Below are positions 31,290-43,290 of a stretch of DNA of 64,000 nucleotides, one piece after another. The translations under genes were made by a program, and so were the position numbers. The stretch spans positions 1,910,096 to 1,974,095 of the forward strand of contig NW_006499207.1 in assembly GCF_000471905.2 (NCBI RefSeq), read 5' to 3'. The notes beneath the pieces were generated by a model. It searched no databases and had not been told where the DNA came from. It saw only the letters and a list, made by a program, of their open reading frames with translations. The stretch is from Amborella trichopoda. Its lineage: Eukaryota; Streptophyta; Magnoliopsida; Amborellales; Amborellaceae. Numbering within the stretch: position 1 is the first letter of the stretch; every line of letters begins with the position of its first letter.

Positions 31290-32165
31290 ATGGAATGCTT
31301 TGGATTCGAAGCTATAACTGCCAAGAAGGTACAAAAAGGCCACATTGTTTGTGTCGTTCTCCCAGAGCACTCCCAAGCCATCATTCCCATTCAAGAGGAA
31401 ATCCCACTGCAAGTCCACTATGAGCCTACACTAGATCCCTTAGAGCCCTCGACTTCTCAGCTTAGGGAAGTCTACCATGGACGAAGTAGGCTCAAGTCCA
31501 TGAAGCGTGAGGTAGTCCACCAAGCTAGGGCTACTCATCAGCTCGATACGTGGGTCCAAACACCACCTAGGGGATCCAAAAAGAGGCGAGCACCTAGGTC
31601 AGCCTACCAAAGGAACCATATTCCTCAACCATCAATCGAGGAAGAATTTCTCAAGCCTCTTCCTCCACTGCCGACCTCACAGGACTTCATCCTAGGCATA
31701 GCTTACCTTATCCCTTCGTCCGATCAAGTGGACATCTTTGAGTCATCAACTGCTCGGGACTCATCCAATATGGGTGACAGCACTAAAAGCACACCTCAAT
31801 GGTCAAAGCCGGGGCAAGACCTAAAACACCCCCTACACACGTTCAATTCTAGTGATGACATAAAAAGCAACCCAGGACATTCTAACTCCACTTTTTCTTC
31901 TTCTCCTCCCACCTCTTCTATCTCTTTTATAGGTGTAGGTTGGCAGTGCCTAGACTTCAACACTCTAAATAGAGAGCTTGAATGCACCAACATCAGCAGA
32001 TTGCAGCGGAAGTGCCTAAGAAAGATGTTGGCCCAAGCGGCTAGATTCTTGTCAGTTGCTGACGCCCTGGCAGCCCGAGCCAAGTCTGAGCCATCTTTAA
32101 GTTCCTGTTCCAAGGAGGCCTCCCATATGGTGCCGATCTTGGAAGTACCATCCTGCATGGGGTAA
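31290..32165 (+). CDS. 291-codon open frame between gag and protease, function unknown
   Basis: This is the longest uninterrupted non-repetitive frame in the window. The product is Ser/Pro-rich with basic patches (PRGSKKRRAPRSAYQRNH) and a C-terminal helix-like stretch (LQRKCLRKMLAQAARFLSVA, DALAARAKSEPSLSS). There is no catalytic motif. It lies in the Tat polyprotein between the second gag knuckle and the protease linker, so it is probably a spacer or capsid-associated part of the polyprotein rather than a separate gene. Its ATG is internal, and the frame upstream is broken at 31240. It has stayed open while its neighbours decayed, possibly by chance. Confidence 0.5.
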   Translation: MECFGFEAITAKKVQKGHIVCVVLPEHSQAIIPIQEEIPLQVHYEPTLDPLEPSTSQLREVYHGRSRLKSMKREVVHQARATHQLDTWVQTPPRGSKKRRAPRSAYQRNHIPQPSIEEEFLKPLPPLPTSQDFILGIAYLIPSSDQVDIFESSTARDSSNMGDSTKSTPQWSKPGQDLKHPLHTFNSSDDIKSNPGHSNSTFSSSPPTSSISFIGVGWQCLDFNTLNRELECTNISRLQRKCLRKMLAQAARFLSVADALAARAKSEPSLSSCSKEASHMVPILEVPSCMG

Positions 32166-32343
32166 ATAAGCCAAAGATCAGGGAAGAAGCTACAGCCCAC
32201 ACCTCAGAAGTTCAAGGTGCTAAAGTTTCCTGATCCTTCACTTTTCCCTAAAACTCAGCCTCAAACCTCTACATCCCTAATACAAAATCTCTATTACCTG
32301 CCCATCAACCAAGACTGCACCGGCCAAACAACAAAGTCAGCCA

Positions 32344-33024
32344 GTGTCACAAACCAAAACTCAACCAAAACTTGCTCCTAAACCTACCGTACCACCCAAA
32401 TCAGTGACTGGATCAAGAATACAGAAGACTAATGAGGATAAGATGAAATATGACATAATTGGGCATTTGAAAAAGCTTTCAACCCTTCGAAGCATCTATG
32501 ACACTCTTATGTTGTCTAGAGACTACCGTATGGCCTTGGTTCAAGCCTTTCTAACCCAAAAGTGTACGACACTGAAGTGGAGCCTATTGAGGTGGATCCA
32601 GCCATCATAGGTGGGTGCTTGACAATCACCTTTTTCGAAGATGACCTACAGTTGGGAAGAAAAATTCACAATCACCCCCTCTTCATGGATGATGAAATAC
32701 ATGCCTACCCTATCAACCGAATTATGCTGGATGGAGGTTCAGCAGTCAACCTGATCCCAAGAAGGGTCTTGACCCAACTAGGATTAGGATCTGACAACCT
32801 CACTCCACATAACTGTGCAAGGGTTCAACCAATCAAGAGAAAAGCCGGTTGAGACTGTTCGTCTTCGCCTCAAGACTAGAGACCTGAACGATTATGCCCA
32901 GTTTCACGTAATTGACATCGATACATCTTACAATGTCTTGCTCGGCCGCCCTTGGCTTCATGATCAGGGGTTGGTCCCTTCCACACTCCAGTCGAGATGG
33001 AAGAAAACACACAGTCTATGCTGA
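32344..33024 (+). pseudogene. Tat-type aspartic protease, broken
   Basis: 32344-32610 is the linker (KYDIIGHLKKLSTLRSIYDT, LMLSRDYRMALVQAF). 32562-32852 is the protease core (PINRIMLDGGSAVNLIPRRV then LTQLGLGSDNL). D-G-G at the active site is normal for this lineage. A frameshift near 32850 moves the C-terminus (DYAQFHVIDIDTSYNVLLGR, PWLHDQGLVPSTLQ) to the frame of 32815-33024. It would cleave the polyprotein. Confidence 0.8.
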
Positions 33025-33781
33025 TAAGAGACCATTCCCTGTAGTCAAGACTCACTATGTTGATGTTAAATACCATTCACATAACTTTCAGCAACAGAAA
33101 GGTCAAAGAATGATGATTGGAGGCCCATGAGACATGCTGAACCCTCGTCTCATGAAGATGTTGAAGACCTTGGGCGAATGAATACGGACATGTTCAATGA
33201 GGAGGAAAGGCAAGGCAAGATCCTCCCCTTGACTCTTATCTTTCCAAGTATACCTTGCCACCTCTCTGAAGTCATGGTGCCCTCTCCCGAAGACGAAGCC
33301 TCCCCCTCTACTTCTAATTCGCCAAAATAACATGACGAGCTAGAAACAACTCCTGAGACTAAGGAAGCCCTAAAGGTTGACCTTTTAGCACCGAGGGTCA
33401 CCTATACGCCAAACCAGCAAAAGGTACTACATGTTCCCAGTGCTCTTCTAGAAGCAGAACTGGTGTGCCAACCACCAAGGATGGTACTCCAGATCTCGTC
33501 CTCCATTAGCAAGGAGATCACCAACAGTCAAAAGAAGGTCTTACACTTCTTAAAGGCTCTTGGAGGAGTACAAGTGGATGAGAGTCAGCCCTCCGGCTTT
33601 TAGGAACAAGACCCCATGGCAGAACAGAGAAGTGAGGTTCCAGCCTCAAGAACCAGTTGGAGGTTATGCACGTCGCTTCAAAACACTTGAAGGAGTTTGC
33701 CCTTGAGACTACAACCTATGATGAGCTAAAAAGCAATGCACCTCGTATTGAAGTCAAGGCCCCCCAGATTGGAGTAATTAT
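33025..33781 (+). pseudogene. Tat-type linker downstream of protease, cut by T3
   Basis: Short frames only: 33127-33330 with EDVEDLGRMNTDMFNEEER, and 33657-33887 running into T3. The acidic and Ser-rich composition fits the linker that precedes RT in Tat polyproteins. T3 begins at 33782, and no RT follows on the far side. Confidence 0.5.
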
Positions 33782-36700
33782 TGTAAGGACCACAATTCAA
33801 TTACATGAGACCACTCGCGGCAGTAGAAAGAGAGAAGGGAGTCGAGAAAGAAGAAATCACACAACCGACGCTAAGGGCAATGGTTAGCGCCATCTAGGTG
33901 TTTAGGCCTAGTTCCGTCCATGTAGCCTAGAAGCCTCGCCACGGGTAAGAGAGAAGAACGGTAACACCACGAGTGAGTGAGGGGTATCACCGCACGCATG
34001 AGAGGAGTGTCGCCACATGTGAAACAAGGCATCCTCGACTGGAGCATCGCCACGAGCTTATCGTCGCCTGGAATAAGGTCGCGGTAGAGTAGAGAGAGAG
34101 AGAGATAGGCTATAGTCGCATGGAAGGCAGAGTATCGCCACACAAAGAGGAGGCTATCGCCGTGCGCGTTAAGAGTTGAACGATGGCTAATAGGGTCAGC
34201 GCCGCACCGCTTTTATCAAAGATGCGACGCACGACTAATGCCCGCTATAGTTTTCTTCCCCACCTATTGCGACGTCAGCCACAGTGATCTTCACCAACTC
34301 CCACCAACTGTCACCTACCTCTGTGTCTTTAAATAGCGCCCTCTACCCATCACCATGGGCATGCCTGCACCATAATTGTGGGAGTGCTATCACCATGAGG
34401 AGGACTCTAAGACGAAGACAACTGCGTGAAGCTGCTGTGGGGAGCACCAAGGGCGGCGGGCAAACTGCGTGAAGAGAGTGGGGAGCGTCGTGACCCTATA
34501 AGTGGGTTTAGTGTTATGTTCTTCAGCTTAATTGGAACTTAATGGAACATTGTCAATGAGAAGAATGAATGGAGAATGAACGAAATAGGGTAGAATAAAT
34601 GGTTGAGAATGAATTGTTAATCGTAGGGCCTTTTCTTGCTAAACTTGCCAGCTTATCCAATGAGAATTAAGTTGATTCAATAATAAGTAACACGAAGATG
34701 ACCCATAGAATTTCCAACAAGAGTTAGGGCTGTATCTCGGTGCTCTTCACTAGCCAAACGATGCCCGCTTGGGCCCAAAGTAGTTTCAATAAAAGATGTA
34801 CAGGTCTAGTTAAAGTTTGCCTCTTGCACCATGTTATAATATCATGAAAATTAAGAGATATTAACCATTATGCGAGATATGTCGCTGCCACAGTTGCTGT
34901 AAAATTCCAGCAGCTGCGAACGTACTTGGGCCTCATTTTCAGCTAAGTGAACGATGCCTAATGCCCCAAATCTGCCATCGATGTAAAGTTTTGTGAACGA
35001 ACATAAAGTTGCATGTTTTGAGATTCTTGAAATTCCCTATAAATGTTGAGTTATGCTTGAAAATGCATAAACACGTCATTACTCATCACTATTGCTCATT
35101 CGAGGCCGCACCTTGATCTTGCGAATAAAGTTTGATTTTCTCAATAAGTGAAGCATCTAACTCTCTTGCTTAGTTATTAAGATGTATTGATCTAGTAATG
35201 AGTGTGAATGCCACATGATAATTGCAATGCATATGCTATAGGAATATATGAATGATGCCACTTAACAAAATGTTAGGTGAAGAGTAAACGGTGCAATATT
35301 GATTTGTTTGATTTATGATGAAAGTTTCATGATAATTGTCAAAATGCCATTGATAATGCTCAATGGTATGCTGTGAATCATGGAATGCATGCCTCGTTAT
35401 GATTGCCATACTGATATAATGCCGTTATGATGAGAATGTGTGGTATATTCCATTAGACAAATGAATTGACTTCGGTGAATGAAATGAGGCTTTAATATTA
35501 ACCATTATGCATTAGGACCCGAGCCCATTAGTAGTGGGTCTTGTTACTCTTTTATTGATCAGAATGCTAACTACTGCGCATTCGGACCCAAGCTCATTGG
35601 TAGTGGATACTGTGCTGTTATGCTGACTACTACACATTGGGACCCGAGCCCATTGGTAGTGAGTGCTATATTGTTATATTGATGATAATGCTAACTACCA
35701 CACATTGGGACTTGAGCCCATTAGTAGTGGATACTGTGTTGTTATGTAGACTATTGCATTGGGACTCGAGCCCTTTGGTAGTGGATACTAGACTAAATTA
35801 TGAGAGAAAGCTACGTGGTGGGACCAGAGCCTATCAATAGTGAAGCTAGGTTCACCAAGATAGTGACATCGGCTTCTTTCCTAGCCTGCACAATGACAGG
35901 AACATGTTAGGGGAGAAAAGAGGGTCACTCCCTATGATTCGTAATAAGAAATATGAGATCTGATTTGATACCTTGTGAGGTAACGACTTGTTGAACCCCC
36001 AATGCGTGCTGAGGACCGTGTGCGTGAGTTGAGGGTATTATGAAGAGGATTACCCCACTTGTCATCACCCTCCCTCCTGTGGGATGGTAAAAGGCCTAAG
36101 AAATGGGATTGGCTTATCTTGATAGATAAGGCTTCTACTAGCAGGAGTAGGTGAATTAGGGAGTGAGTATGTGATGTATATATTGGAATTAGGATTTCTC
36201 CTGTATTGACTACCTGGTGTTGCTTACATTGGATGCACTTTTAAATTAGTTATCTTGTTATATCGGCTATGTTGATTTGATAACCAATATGCTCGACTAC
36301 TGCACTATCATAAATGATGATTAATGATACTATTCCTTGTACTTGAGTTTATTTAATATCCATGTATAACACTAGATCTGCTTACTGAGCTTCAAAGCTC
36401 ATTCCACTACATTTTTCTTTCTATAGATTTACAGCAACAGGTTGCAAGTTGGAGGTGTGGGCCGCAGCTGAAGTTTGAAGCGACTACTTTTGAAGAAGCT
36501 CAAGGATCTTGTAGGATTTGGGCCCTCAACCTTTCTTAAATTGTTCTTAGAGATTTTGTAATTGCAGTCCTTGGAGCCTTAAACTTGATTGTATCACCTT
36601 TAAACTATAATATTATGTAATATCCTTCTCAGGAATGGGCTTTGTTAAGTATTAAATTATATTAGTGTTTACTTCCTTGGTTTGTTGATTACCATATGGA

Positions 36701-36785
36701 GGCGTTAAATTTCCCCCCACCTGGGTGATAAACGCTACATTGGGATCACGAACCCGTACCCGGTTGCCTTCCGTTAAGAGAGTCT
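33782..36785 (+). mobile_element. T3 5' LTR
   Basis: Starts TGTAAGGACCACAATTC, aligned with TGTACACCACAATTC at 41267. TATA-like TTTAAATAG at 34329. A GGGACCCGAGCCCATTGGTAGTGG array is at 35510-35800. The right end aligns with T1 LTR up to about 36785, where the LTR tip and primer site are deleted. Confidence 0.8.
35510..35800 (+). repeat. T3 LTR array, about 5 units
   Basis: Units of CTACTACACATTGGGACC-CGAGCCCATTGGTAGTGG at 55-70-base spacing. The orthologous array in the 3' LTR is at 42930-43290 and has one or two more units. Confidence 0.8.
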
Positions 36786-36839
36786 TTAGAAAAGCTTTGG
36801 GGTTGTCTTGTGATTGGGTGCTCCTACGGTTAGGTTGAA

Positions 36840-37810
36840 GATGCCAAGAGCTCGTACCCATAATGCGAGTTCCAGCAATGAGAACACCGAGGCACTCAGT
36901 GAATTCTATAGGACTCTGGGGTCCATGACTCAAATGATGAAAGAGTCGATGTCAGTTTAGTCCACCCCTACCCTGGAGCAGGACGATAGTATCTTGATTG
37001 AGAGGCTTAGAAGGCTAGTGCCACCAACCTTTCTTGGGTAAGGAGGAGTAGAGAAGGCCGAAAGATGGAAGAGGTAGATAGAGAAGATTTTGGAAGTGTT
37101 GCACTGCTCGGATGAGCAGAAGGTTAGATGTGGGACGTTCATGCTAGAAGGAGATGTTGAATACTGGTGGAATTTGGTAAAGCAAACTTGGAGGGAATTA
37201 GGGACCGAACCCACTTGGGAGAACTTTCTAATAGCGATGAGAAATACTTTCTAAATTCAGTCAGGGAGAGGAAAGAAGTAGAATTTATTAAGCTCTAGCA
37301 AGGGAACATGATTGTTGAGCAATATGCCGTCAGGTTTGCAGAGCTCTCTAGGTTCGCACCCCATATTGTAAGCACCGAGGCGCGAAAGGTATCCAATTTT
37401 GAAAGGGGCCTACGGCCGGACATAAGGGGTAGAGTAATGTCGGCCAACCTAAAGTCATACGCCCCGATGGTAGACTTTGCCCTAAATGTCAAAGGAGAAT
37501 GTGAGGACCACCGATTGAGGAAGGAAGGAAGAATGAAGGCTGCGTTGTCAGGGAGACTCGGGAAGTAGCCCGGCAAGTTTCAAGAAGGTGAGTGAGAAGG
37601 AGGCCATATCAGCTAAGTCTGAGAACGCAGAAGATTTCCCCGGGGCGGTATGAGCAATGATCGGTGCCCTGTTTGTACTCACTGTGGGAAGGACAACCAG
37701 ACTGTTGAAGATTGTTACCGAAAGAAGAATGTGTGCCTAAGATGTGGCAAGACGGATCACTGGGCTAGGGACCGCCCTATGATGAAGACTGAGGATTACT
37801 CAAAGATTCA
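36840..37810 (+). pseudogene. T3 gag, broken
   Basis: Starts ATGCCAAGAGCTCG (MPRARTHNASSSNENTEALS), the same start as T1. It has stops near 36958, 37040 and 37076, then the gag domain (LEGDVEYWWNLVKQTWRELG, MIVEQYAVRFAELSRFAP, NFERGLRPDIRGRVMS in 37308-37568). A zinc knuckle near 37733, CLRCGKTDHWARDRP, has the first Cys pair and His but not the last Cys. Confidence 0.85.
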
Positions 37811-37817
37811 AGGATGA

Positions 37818-38498
37818 GTGTTTGCCCTCACAAAGCAAGAGGCGAAGGCGTCAACCTCAGTAATTCGAGGTACGCTCTCAATTTGTGATGCTAAATCTAG
37901 AGCGTTAATTGACCTTGGTTCTTCTTGCTCATTTGTTCCACCCCATTTTGCTTGCCATTTGAATGGTGTACCTACACACCTTAACTACACCCTGGTAGTA
38001 TGCACACCAGTAGGAGGATCTACAGAGTCAGATAGAGTGTATAAGCAGTGTAAGGTTTCAATTTATTGTTGTGATCCATCTGTAGATCTAATTCACCTAG
38101 ATTTTCAAGACTTTGATGTCATCCAAAGCATGGAATGGCTGTTTACGCACCTTGCCACCATCGACTGTCATGAGAAGACGATGAACTTTAAACGTCCAAA
38201 TCAAATAGAATTAAACTTTGAGGGCATTAGAAACACTTCTCCTCTGCATATTATATCTACCCTCCAAGCCTCTCACCTCCTGGCTAAGAGATGTGTTGGG
38301 TATCTATCCTATGTAGTAGAGAATAGGGGTGTTATGTCCCAGCTAAAAGGAATACCAATGGTAAAAGAGTACCCTGATCTATTCCCCAAAGAATTGTCAT
38401 CCTTGCCTCCAATAAGAGAAATTGACTTTGAGATAGATGTAACTCAGGCACTGCACCCATCTCTAAAGCCCTGTATAGAGTGGCTCCAGCAGAGTTGA
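37818..38498 (+). pseudogene. T3 protease and RT linker, 226-codon open frame
   Basis: Aspartic protease with the active site SRALIDLGSSCSFVPPHFAC; the residue after the catalytic Asp is Leu instead of Ser/Thr, so it is probably inactive. It continues with HLDFQDFDVIQSMEWLF and the linker [33 protein letters not shown]. It ends by frameshift at IEWLQQS just where RT begins. Confidence 0.85.
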
Positions 38499-39240
38499 AG
38501 GAGTTGAAAGAGCAGCTACAGGAATTGTTGAATAAGGGGTTCATCCAACCCAGCGTGTCCCCCTAAGGTGCACCAGTCCTATTTGTGAAGAAGATGGATG
38601 GGTTGCTGAGGCTGGGTATTAACTATAGGTAGTTGAACCAAGTGACGGTGAAGAATAAGCACCCTCCACCTAGAATTGACGACCTCTTTGATCAACTCCA
38701 GGGAGCCTAGGTGTTTTCTAAGATCGATCTCCAATCAGGATATCACCAACTAAGGTTGAGGGAAGGAGACATCCCAAAGACTGCCTTCAAAACTCGATGT
38801 CATCATTACGAGTTCCTTGTGATGCCATTTGGATTAACCAATACCCCTGCTGCATTCATGGATCTAATGAATAGGGTGTTCCGACCTTTTCTAGATGACT
38901 TTGTGGTGGTATGTATTGATGATATTGTGGTATACTCGAAAGGTTGGGAGTTACATGAGCAGCGTCTAAGATCTATTTTGCAAACTTTAATGTTAGAAAC
39001 GTTGTATGCCAAATTTAGTAAAAGTTAGTTTTGGTTTCCCAGTATAACCTTCCTAGGTAACATTATTTCCCAAGCCGGGATCGCAGTCGACCCCTACAAG
39101 GTTGAAGCCATACTTTGATGGGTAAGGTTAGTAAATGTGACTGAAGTTCGTAGTTTATTGTGGTTAGCCGATACTACAGGTGCTTTGTAGAGGGACTCTC
39201 AAAGATGGCATTTCCCCTAACTCGGCTGGAAATATGTAAT
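38490..39240 (+). pseudogene. T3 reverse transcriptase
   Basis: Reads [20 protein letters not shown], a stop, then LFVKKMDGLLRLGINYR, a stop, then the open frame 38711-39028 ([60 protein letters not shown]). The catalytic IDD is at 38915-38923 and is intact. After a stop at 39028 the thumb continues (FWFPSITFLGNIISQAG). Confidence 0.9.
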
Positions 39241-39289
39241 ATTCATATGGTCAGAAGATTGTGAGAGAAGGTTTTAAGAACTTAAAAAG

Positions 39290-39780
39290 AGACTGACCAC
39301 CACCCCGATCCTGGCTTTACTCAAAGGAAATGAAGAATTCGTGATTTATACTGATGCATCTCATAGAGGCCTCGGGAGTGTACTAATGCAGAGAGGTAAG
39401 GTTATTGTTATGCCTCCAGGCAATTACAGTCGCACGAGCAAAACTACCCTACTCACAAATTTGGAACTCACGGCAGTAGTATTTGCATCGAAAATCTAGA
39501 GGCACTACCTCTTTGGAGCCCAGTTTAAGGTGTTCACGGACCACAAGAGCTCCAACCAGTTGTTTTCCCAAAAAGAGTTGAACATGAGGCAAAGGAGATG
39601 GATGGACTATGACTACACAATCGAATACCATCTGGGTAAGACTTATACAGTAGCCGACACCTTAAGTAGGAAAACCGTGGTCTCCGTGGCACAATTGATG
39701 GTGCGAGAATTGAAGTTGTTGGAGGATGTATTGGAATGGGGCCCATCTCAACCTCTCGATGAAGGGAGGAAAGTACTATA
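39290..39780 (+). pseudogene. T3 RNase H
   Basis: EEFVIYTDASHRGLGSVLMQ, a damaged centre, then FGAQFKVFTDHKSSNQLFSQ, KELNMRQRRWMDYDYTIEYH and GKTYTVADTLSRKT. The first Asp (TDAS) and last Asp (VADTLSR) are present. Confidence 0.85.
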
Positions 39781-39790
39781 ATGTTTAAGG

Positions 39791-40551
39791 GTGGAGCCCC
39801 AACTCTTCCAACAAGTCCGAGCGGCTCAGAAAGAAGATCCCCACCTGATGAAAATCCTTGAAGAACTAAAGACAGAAGGGAAAGAGGATTTTTCTGTAGG
39901 TAGTGATGGACTGTTAAGGTTTAAGGGCCGAGTATGTGTTCCTAATGATGAAAGTGTAAAAGAGACCATTATGAAGGAAGCACATCACTCTCGCTACACG
40001 ATACATCCTGGGGGTATGAAGATGTACCAGGATTTGAAAAGAGAATTCTGGTGGAATAACATGAAGAGAGACGTGGCACAGTTTGTGGCTAAATTCTAAC
40101 GTCCCAACAAGTAAAGGCTGAACATCAGAAACCTGTTGGATTATTATAGCCTCTGCCCATACCACAGTGAAAATGGGAACGCATCGCAATGGATTTTGTC
40201 TCTAGGTTATCAAGCTCTAGTGCAGGGCATGATTGTATCTGGGTCGTGATGGACCGACTAACTAAGGCTGCTCACTTCTTACCGGTTTGCATGACCTATT
40301 CATTGGACAAGTTGGCCCAACTATACATCAGCGAAATATTGAGACTTCATGGGATTCCTATCATCATTGTATTAGACAGAGACCCTAGGTTCACCTCTAG
40401 ATTTTGGCCAAGCCTGCAATTAACCTTGGGAACTGAACTTACTTTTAGTATCGCCTTCCACCCCCAAACGGATGGGAAATCCGAGAGGACCATTCAAACC
40501 TTGGAAGACATGTTGAGGGTTTGTGTGTTAGATTTTAAAGGAAGCTGGTAA
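39791..40551 (+). pseudogene. T3 integrase N-terminus and catalytic core
   Basis: 39791-40099 has the zinc-binding His pair (EAHHSRYTIHPGGMKMYQDL), but the CxxC is lost at a stop. 40189-40551 is an open 120-codon core. The catalytic triad is complete: Asp at 40192 (MDFVSRL), Asp at 40375 (LDRDPRFTSRFW) and Glu at 40483 ([14 protein letters not shown]), with exactly 35 residues between the last two. Integrase would join the element to host DNA. Confidence 0.9.
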
Positions 40552-41240
40552 GACCACCTGCCCCTAATAGAGTTTGCCTACAACAACAGCTTCCAAGCTA
40601 GTATTCAAATGGAGCCTTATGACGCCTTATATGGAAGGAAGTGTAGATCACCCATCTATTGGGATGAAGTGGGCAAAAGAAAATTGATGAGCTCTAAAAT
40701 TGTTCAAATAACCTCTAAGACCATTGCCTTAATTAGAGAGCGGCTCAAGATAGCCCAAGGTTGGCAAAAGCGTTACACCAATAATCGCAAGAGAGACCTC
40801 GAATTTGAGGTGGGAGACCCAGTCTTCCTAAAGGTATCGCCTATCAAAGGTGTTCCAAGATTTGGTAGGAAAGGGAAATTAAGCCCACGATTCATTGAGC
40901 CGTTTGAAATTTTGGAAAGGATTGGAAGTGGGGCATACTAACTCGCCTTGTCACCAAAATTGACCATTATTCATAATGTCTTTCATGTGTCCCTATTAAG
41001 GAGACATCAGCCCGACCCTTCCCATGTTTTGGAGTATGAACCGATCCTGTTCCGACAAGACTTGACTTACATCAAGCGGCTTATCAGAACATTAGACCAG
41101 AGGATACAAGTATTACGTAATAAGGAAATTGCTCTTGTCTGGTACAATGGCAATATCACTCAAAGGAAGAATCAACATGGGAACGGGAGGATGAAATTAG
41201 GGAGAAATACCCCCACCTCCTTGATCAATGATTTTGGGGA
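40552..41240 (+). pseudogene. T3 integrase C-terminal domain and chromodomain remnant
   Basis: 40609-40941 gives MEPYDALYGRKCRSPIYWDE, FEVGDPVFLKVSPIKGVPRF and PFEILERIGSGAY, then a stop. The next frame gives HNVFHVSLLRRHQPDPSHVL and QRIQVLRNKEIALV, where a shift destroys the chromodomain core that is intact in T2. Confidence 0.85.
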
Positions 41241-41249
41241 TAAAATTCA

Positions 41250-41263
41250 TTTTAAGAGGGGGA
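41250..41263 (+). other. Polypurine tract of T3
   Basis: TTTTAAGAGGGGGA, three bases before LTR start TGTACACC at 41267. Confidence 0.8.
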
Positions 41264-41817
41264 TGATGTACACCACAATTCGATCGAACCAGACCACTCA
41301 TAGCAGTAGAAAGAGAGAAGGGAATCGAGAAGGATAGAAGCGCACGACCGGTGCTATGGGCCAAGGTTAGCACCGTCTGGGTGTTTAGAGCTAGTGTCGT
41401 CCATGTAGCTTGAAAGCCATTGCCATGCGTAAGAGAGAAGAACGGTAATGCCACAAGCAAGCGAGGGATATTTTCGTGAGCATGAGAGGAGTGTAGCAGT
41501 AATCAAGCACGTGAAACAAGGTATCGTGGACTGAAACATCGCCGCGAGCTTATCGCCGCCTAGATTAAGAACGCGGTAGAGTAGAGAGAGTGGAAGGCTA
41601 TTGCCGCACAAAAGGCAGAGTATCACCACATGAGGAGGAGGCTATTGCCGAGCTCATTAAGTGTTGAATGATGGCCGACAAGGTCAGCACTGCATCGCTT
41701 TTGTCAGAGACACACCGTGTGGCTGATGCCCGCTGCAGTTTTCTTCTCCACCTACCATGACATCAGCCATAGTGAACTTCACCAACTCCCAGCAACCCTC
41801 GCTTACCCCCGCAACCT

Positions 41818-41824
41818 TATATAA
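41818..41824 (+). promoter_or_regulatory. TATA box in T3 3' LTR
   Basis: TATATAA followed by CGCCCTCTACCCATC, a block shared with the 5' LTR, where the box has become TTAAATAG (34329). Confidence 0.5.
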
Positions 41825-42929
41825 CGCCCTCTACCCATCGCTGTGTGCATGCCTACATCATAGCTATGGGAGTCCTATTGCCGTGAGGAGATCTCTGGGA
41901 TGAAGATGGCTATGTGAAGCTGTTGTGGGAAGCACCAAGGGCGGCGAGCGAACTAAGTGAAGAGAGTGGGGAGTTCCGTGAGCCTGTAAGTGGGCTTAGT
42001 GTTATGTTCTTTAGCTTAATTGGAACTTAACGGAACATTGTCAATGAGAAGAACGAGTGGAGAATGAATGAAATAGGGTAGAATAAATGGTTGAGAATGA
42101 ATTGTTATTCGTAGGGTCGTTTCTTGCCAAACTTGCAAGCTTATCCAATGAGAATTAAGTTTTATTCAATAGTAAGTAACACGGTGATGACACATAGAAT
42201 TTCCAGCTCGAGCTGTTGCTCAGTGCTCTTCACTAGCCAAACGGTTCCTGCTTGGGCTAAATTTTACCTCTTGCACCATGTTATAATATCATGAAAATCA
42301 AGAGATATGGTTCCTTATGTGAGATATGTCACTGCCACAATTGCTATAAACTTCTAACAACTGTGAACCTACTTGCACCTCATTTTTGGCTAGGTGAATG
42401 ACTCCTAAATGCCCCAAATTCCACGGATGTAAAGTTATGTGAATGACGTAAAGTTACATGTTTTGAGATTCTTGAAATTCCCTATAAATATTGTGTTTGA
42501 AAATGCATAAACACGTCATTACTCATCACTACTGCTTATTTGAGGCCACACCTTGATCTTGTGAATAAAGTTTGATTTTTCATCTAACTTTCTTACTTAG
42601 TTATTAAGATGTATTAATCGAGTAATGAGTGTGAATGCCACATGATAATTTCCATGTATATGCTATGGGAATATATGAATGATGCCACTTAACAAAGTGC
42701 TAGGTGAAGAGTAAACGGTGCAATATTGATAGGATTGATTTATGATGAAAGTTTCATGATAATTATCAAAATTCCTTTGACAATGCTCACATATGAATGT
42801 TATGCTATGAATCATGGAATGAATGCCTCATTATGATTGCCAAACTGATATAATGCCGTTATGATGAGAATGTGTTGTATATGCCATGAGACAAATGAAT
42901 TGACTTGGGTGAATAGAATGAGGCTTTAA

Positions 42930-43290
42930 TACTGACCGCTATGCATTGGGACTTAAGACATTAGTAATGGGTATTGTACTCTTTTATTGATGAGAATGCT
43001 AACTACTACGCATTGGGACCCAAGCCCATTGGTAGTGGATAATGTGCTATTATGCTTACTACTACGCATTGGGACTCGAGCCCATTTGTAGTGGGTATTG
43101 TATTGTTTTATTGATGAGAATGCTAACTACTACTCATTGGGACCCGAGCCCATTGGTAGTTGATACTGTGCTATTATGTAGACTACTATGCATTGGGACT
43201 CACGCCCTTTGGTAGTAGATATTGGACTAAATGATGAGAATATTGGATGCTAGGCGGTGGGCCACGAGCCTATCAGTAGTGGAGCTAGGT
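42930..43290 (+). repeat. T3 3' LTR array of GCATTGGGACC units
   Basis: About six units of CTACTACGCATTGGGACCC plus GAGCCCATTGGTAGTGG, the counterpart of 35510-35800. Confidence 0.8.

Noticed and set aside
31796-32200. 134-codon minus-strand frame
   Set aside because: Shadow of the sense frame 31290-32165.
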